The notes below the pieces were generated by a model. The model made no database searches. It was not told the DNA's origin and saw nothing but the letters and a program-made list of their open reading frames with translations. Positions 61,066 to 64,000 of a DNA stretch of 64,000 nucleotides are shown in pieces. The stretch is from Sedimentibacter sp. zth1 (GTDB lineage Bacteria > Bacillota > Clostridia > Tissierellales > Sedimentibacteraceae), in assembly GCF_017352195.1 (NCBI RefSeq), contig NZ_CP071445.1, forward strand, positions 2,914,001 through 2,978,000, written 5' to 3'. Position numbers and translations under genes: made by a program. Each line of letters opens with the position of its first letter. Positions within the stretch are counted from its first letter, which is position 1.

Positions 61066-64000
61066 TTGATATATAAATCTAATAAGAAATTAATAGGATT
61101 TTTGAGTCTTTTACTATTAACTCTTATTTTTACATCATGTAAAAGTAATGTAGCTAATAACCAAGAACTAAATAATGATGAATTTCAAAATGTTGTAAAA
61201 AATAATAATACTACAAATTCTGATAAAGATGAGGGTAAACAGAAGATTGAGCATGAGGGTAACCAAAAGATTGAAAATGAGGATAAACAGGATATTGAGT
61301 ATGAGGAAAAATGTAGTGATATAAAAAAGGACTTAGTAAAAATAAATAATAATATTGATTTAACTATTTTAGATATGCAGACTAATGATAACGAAACATA
61401 TTATGTAGTTGCACAGGAAAAGGAAAATGGCAACCAAAAGCTTTTTACTTATAAAGATGAAGATAATATAGACTTAATATTAGACAAAGATAAAATAGAA
61501 CTTTACTTGAATGATGAGTTTATATATATATATTTTGAAGATAGCAATGCTGATTATAAAAAGAATGTTTCTATTATTAACTTTAATGAAACAAATTCTC
61601 TGAAGAATCGTTATAGATTTAATAACGGAGAAGTGAATTTTGGTAATACAAATAAGTACTATGCTATATTATTTAATAAAAATTTAACTATATTTGATAA
61701 AAATGAACGTATATACAAAATCGAATTTGACAAGAAAAATGATGAATATTCCCAAGAAAAAGTATCTGAATTGCAAATTGTTTATGATTTATATTTTACT
61801 CAGGATGACAAAGATGTAATGGTAGCATCATCATGGAACACTTATAAAGATGTATTTCATAAAATAAACTTAACTGATTTTAGTACTAAAACTTATTATT
61901 TTGAGCAATGTGGATTTTACGGAAAAGAAAATTATAAATTTGATAGTGAAAGTGGTAATGTTTTATATGTGACAAGCAATGCTTATCCAAATTATGATCA
62001 ATATGAAAATGATGATAATGATTTTAACTTCTTAACCTATTCAAATAATAGAATTCCGCATGTATACGATAACTATGATAAATATTTATATCTCAGAAAT
62101 ATTTATACTGGTCAAATGTATAAAATAGATAAAATAGATACAAATAAAAATAATGAGTATTATTATAGTTTTTTAAATGATGGAAGAATAGAGTATTATA
62201 ATAAAGAATCAGATGAAATTAAGACTTTAGAAATAACCAAAATACAAAGTAATGATAATTTAGTATATTGTGAAATTTCTGGAGATGGCTATACCGCAGA
62301 AAATAAAGTCAATTCTAAAGCTTCAGAGTGTATTTCTAAATATATAGATGATAAATATAATATTTCATCAAATTGCATATTTTCACAAGATTTCGATGAT
62401 GTTAGCTATGTAGTAGTTGAAATACCAAACTATGAAATTGAATCAAATAAATACGAAAATATTAACAATAATACTGACTGTTCTCATAATAATTTTTCTT
62501 TAGAATTATGGAAATATGAAAATGGAAAATGCAAGAGATTATTGTACAATCAGTTTAGGTTTAGTATATATAATATTAAGTTAGATTCAAGCGAAAAATA
62601 CCTTATGATTCAAGATAGAAAAGGGTATATTGTAAAGCTTGATGAAGATAATAATATTCTCTATGAAGCTAAATACACAGGTTTTTCAAAAAGTCCTAAT
62701 GGTAAATATACTTTAATATATAATACTGATGAATCATTTGCTGTACTTGAAAATAACAAAATGATAATTAATTATAATTATGAGGGCACTGATGATATTG
62801 ATACATTTTGGCATGTAACAGTTGGTGATTTATTATCATACTGGTGGGATAAGGATTTTAACACTATTTATATTTTGCCGGGTCCGACAACATTCCCACG
62901 GGCAGATATATATCGTGTAGATTTGGACAAAAAAAAGGTTACTTCATTAGGTAGTATCAAGCTATTTCTTGAAAAGACTATAAATAAAGACTCATCCTAT
63001 ATTCTTTATGATGATTCTGTATTTACTGGAGATGCGGATGGATATTACGAACATTTATATATGAATAAAAAATACAATCGTTATTTATATAATTTTAGAA
63101 CAAATGAAAAGTTTTATCTATCAGATGTGATTATATATCAATCTTGGAATCAAGATAATAATATAATTACATTTAATCAAAGTAGATATGGCGGAGAGCC
63201 TATAGAGCTTGAGATAGATATAAGTGATTACATAGATAAAGGCAGAGTAACAGTTATTTCTAATATCAAAGACCAAATAGTCTCTAAATCTAATAACACT
63301 ATTAAAATTGAAGATATTGAGCTGGGTGAACTATATAAAACAGGTAATTCATATTATCAGGTAGTTAAAATAAATAACATAGATAAAATAAATAAACCTA
63401 TATACGAATTATGGAAATATGAAAACGATAATTATGAAAGAGTATATTCAGATTGCACTAATATATTAGCTAAAGTAAGAAATCATGTTTTATATCTGTA
63501 TTGTGTAAATAATAATGATACTGACAATTTAGTAATGAAAATTGATGGTTCAAATATTACAGAATTATGTTCAATGAAAGCTGATAAAATGTTTTTAAGT
63601 AATAACAGTAAATATATATGTTTTATTTCAAATAACGGTGATTTAAAGGTATATGATGAAAATGATAACTGTATAATTAACCAAAATATATATACAGAAA
63701 AACTTATGAATTTATTTGATAAAGAGTCTTTAGAGATAGCAGACTGCTACTGTATGAAATTTGACGAGCATATATTTGTCACAATAAAAAGTAATGACAT
63801 GTTAGCTGATGTTATAGAGGTTGATTTAATTAACAAGGATATTTCTTCTACAGGCTGTGAACTTGATTGTCCATATGACAACTATTTTATTAATCCTGTA
63901 TCAGGCATATTATTATATCAAACAGGACGTCCAATAAAAGAAATAAGACAAGACTGTAATTGTTATACTTTAACTCATGATGATGACGAGCGCTCATTAA
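61066..64000 (+). CDS. Large lipoprotein with beta-propeller-like repeats, open at the window end
   Basis: I read 978 codons without a stop from TTG 61066 to the last base, so the gene continues beyond the window. The TTG follows AGGGGGTGA at 7 bases. The N-terminus is a lipoprotein signal (LLLLTLIFTSC, lipobox TSC, Cys26), then an Asn/Lys/Glu-rich linker with a triple IExE repeat. The rest is Asp/Asn/Tyr-rich beta sequence with recurring units such as LELWKYENGKCKRLLYNQ and YELWKYENDNYERVYSD, and KYLMIQDRKGYIVKLDEDNN. This resembles the blades of TolB/WD40-like surface propellers. No enzymatic motif was found. It may be a cell-surface binding or scaffold protein. Confidence 0.8.
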   Translation, partial: MIYKSNKKLIGFLSLLLLTLIFTSCKSNVANNQELNNDEFQNVVKNNNTTNSDKDEGKQKIEHEGNQKIENEDKQDIEYEEKCSDIKKDLVKINNNIDLTILDMQTNDNETYYVVAQEKENGNQKLFTYKDEDNIDLILDKDKIELYLNDEFIYIYFEDSNADYKKNVSIINFNETNSLKNRYRFNNGEVNFGNTNKYYAILFNKNLTIFDKNERIYKIEFDKKNDEYSQEKVSELQIVYDLYFTQDDKDVMVASSWNTYKDVFHKINLTDFSTKTYYFEQCGFYGKENYKFDSESGNVLYVTSNAYPNYDQYENDDNDFNFLTYSNNRIPHVYDNYDKYLYLRNIYTGQMYKIDKIDTNKNNEYYYSFLNDGRIEYYNKESDEIKTLEITKIQSNDNLVYCEISGDGYTAENKVNSKASECISKYIDDKYNISSNCIFSQDFDDVSYVVVEIPNYEIESNKYENINNNTDCSHNNFSLELWKYENGKCKRLLYNQFRFSIYNIKLDSSEKYLMIQDRKGYIVKLDEDNNILYEAKYTGFSKSPNGKYTLIYNTDESFAVLENNKMIINYNYEGTDDIDTFWHVTVGDLLSYWWDKDFNTIYILPGPTTFPRADIYRVDLDKKKVTSLGSIKLFLEKTINKDSSYILYDDSVFTGDADGYYEHLYMNKKYNRYLYNFRTNEKFYLSDVIIYQSWNQDNNIITFNQSRYGGEPIELEIDISDYIDKGRVTVISNIKDQIVSKSNNTIKIEDIELGELYKTGNSYYQVVKINNIDKINKPIYELWKYENDNYERVYSDCTNILAKVRNHVLYLYCVNNNDTDNLVMKIDGSNITELCSMKADKMFLSNNSKYICFISNNGDLKVYDENDNCIINQNIYTEKLMNLFDKESLEIADCYCMKFDEHIFVTIKSNDMLADVIEVDLINKDISSTGCELDCPYDNYFINPVSGILLYQTGRPIKEIRQDCNCYTLTHDDDERSL

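Noticed and set aside
1-64000. CRISPR array, transposase or prophage genes
   Set aside because: No regularly spaced direct repeats, no IS-type transposase and no phage structural genes were found on either strand.

Overview
The window is AT-rich, low-GC DNA with dense genes, strong Shine-Dalgarno sequences and TTGACA-N17-TATAAT promoters. It looks like the chromosome of an anaerobic, motile bacterium of the class Clostridia. Supporting genes are hybrid cluster protein, the ammonia-dependent asparagine synthetase AsnA, a CD3324-like regulator, two chemoreceptors, a CheY/CheX-like pair, a short-chain fatty-acid carrier and an acyl-ACP thioesterase. I cannot name the genus. There is no rRNA, CRISPR array, transposase or integrase. 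One tRNA-Leu(UAG) gene lies at 47994-48076.

Region 1 (1-13 kb) is a patchwork of accessory and decaying genes. It opens with a visibly more GC-rich TetR/membrane-protein pair with shared operators. Then come a methyltransferase with a deleted second copy, an acetyltransferase tail, and a radical SAM gene flanked by two copies of the same ABC-ATPase tail. A DUF1874/YddF-like tail, YwbE, a DJ-1-like protein, a TfoX C-terminal-like protein, and a PadR regulator with a flavodoxin-membrane fusion follow. It ends with an ABC/FtsX transporter collapsed by deletion.

Region 2 (13-29 kb) holds a CHASE3-type chemoreceptor, a pentapeptide-repeat protein, lipoproteins and a DUF5320-like protein. A thiol-redox block (CcdA, TlpA-like thioredoxin, cytosolic thioredoxin) shares a GTGATA-N-TATCAC palindrome. 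Further on are a repeat-containing secreted protein, a cyclase-family hydrolase, a frameshifted M28 peptidase, an ABC exporter under a TetR-like operator, asnA, a short cis-prenyltransferase, a TMEM164-like membrane protein and a thioesterase. A hairpin element with a conserved loop occurs three times here.

Region 3 (29-47 kb) is rich in envelope and export functions. It carries a candidate lactococcin-972-like bacteriocin with two MacB/FtsX half-permeases and an ATPase, a CheY/CheX-like operon, and a MEMO-family extracytoplasmic protein. A giant alpha-2-macroglobulin-like lipoprotein without a thioester follows, then a heterodimeric ABC exporter, a fused MacB-type transporter and a phosphatidyltransferase.

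Region 4 (48-61 kb) appears to contain a dispersed metalloid/thiol regulon. An ArsR repressor, an ArsP-like permease with a Cys-rich thioredoxin-fold protein, and a second thioredoxin-fold protein with a CobW-type GTPase all have promoters in which a site ATTGA-N6-TCAAT covers the -35 box. Two more such sites lie in front of the DUF5320-like gene near 16.8 kb. Interspersed are GDPD, a nucleotidyltransferase-fold protein that has lost its acidic residues, Hcp, an ABC-F protein and an AtoE-type carrier. The window ends inside a large lipoprotein gene (61066 onward) that is open to the last base.
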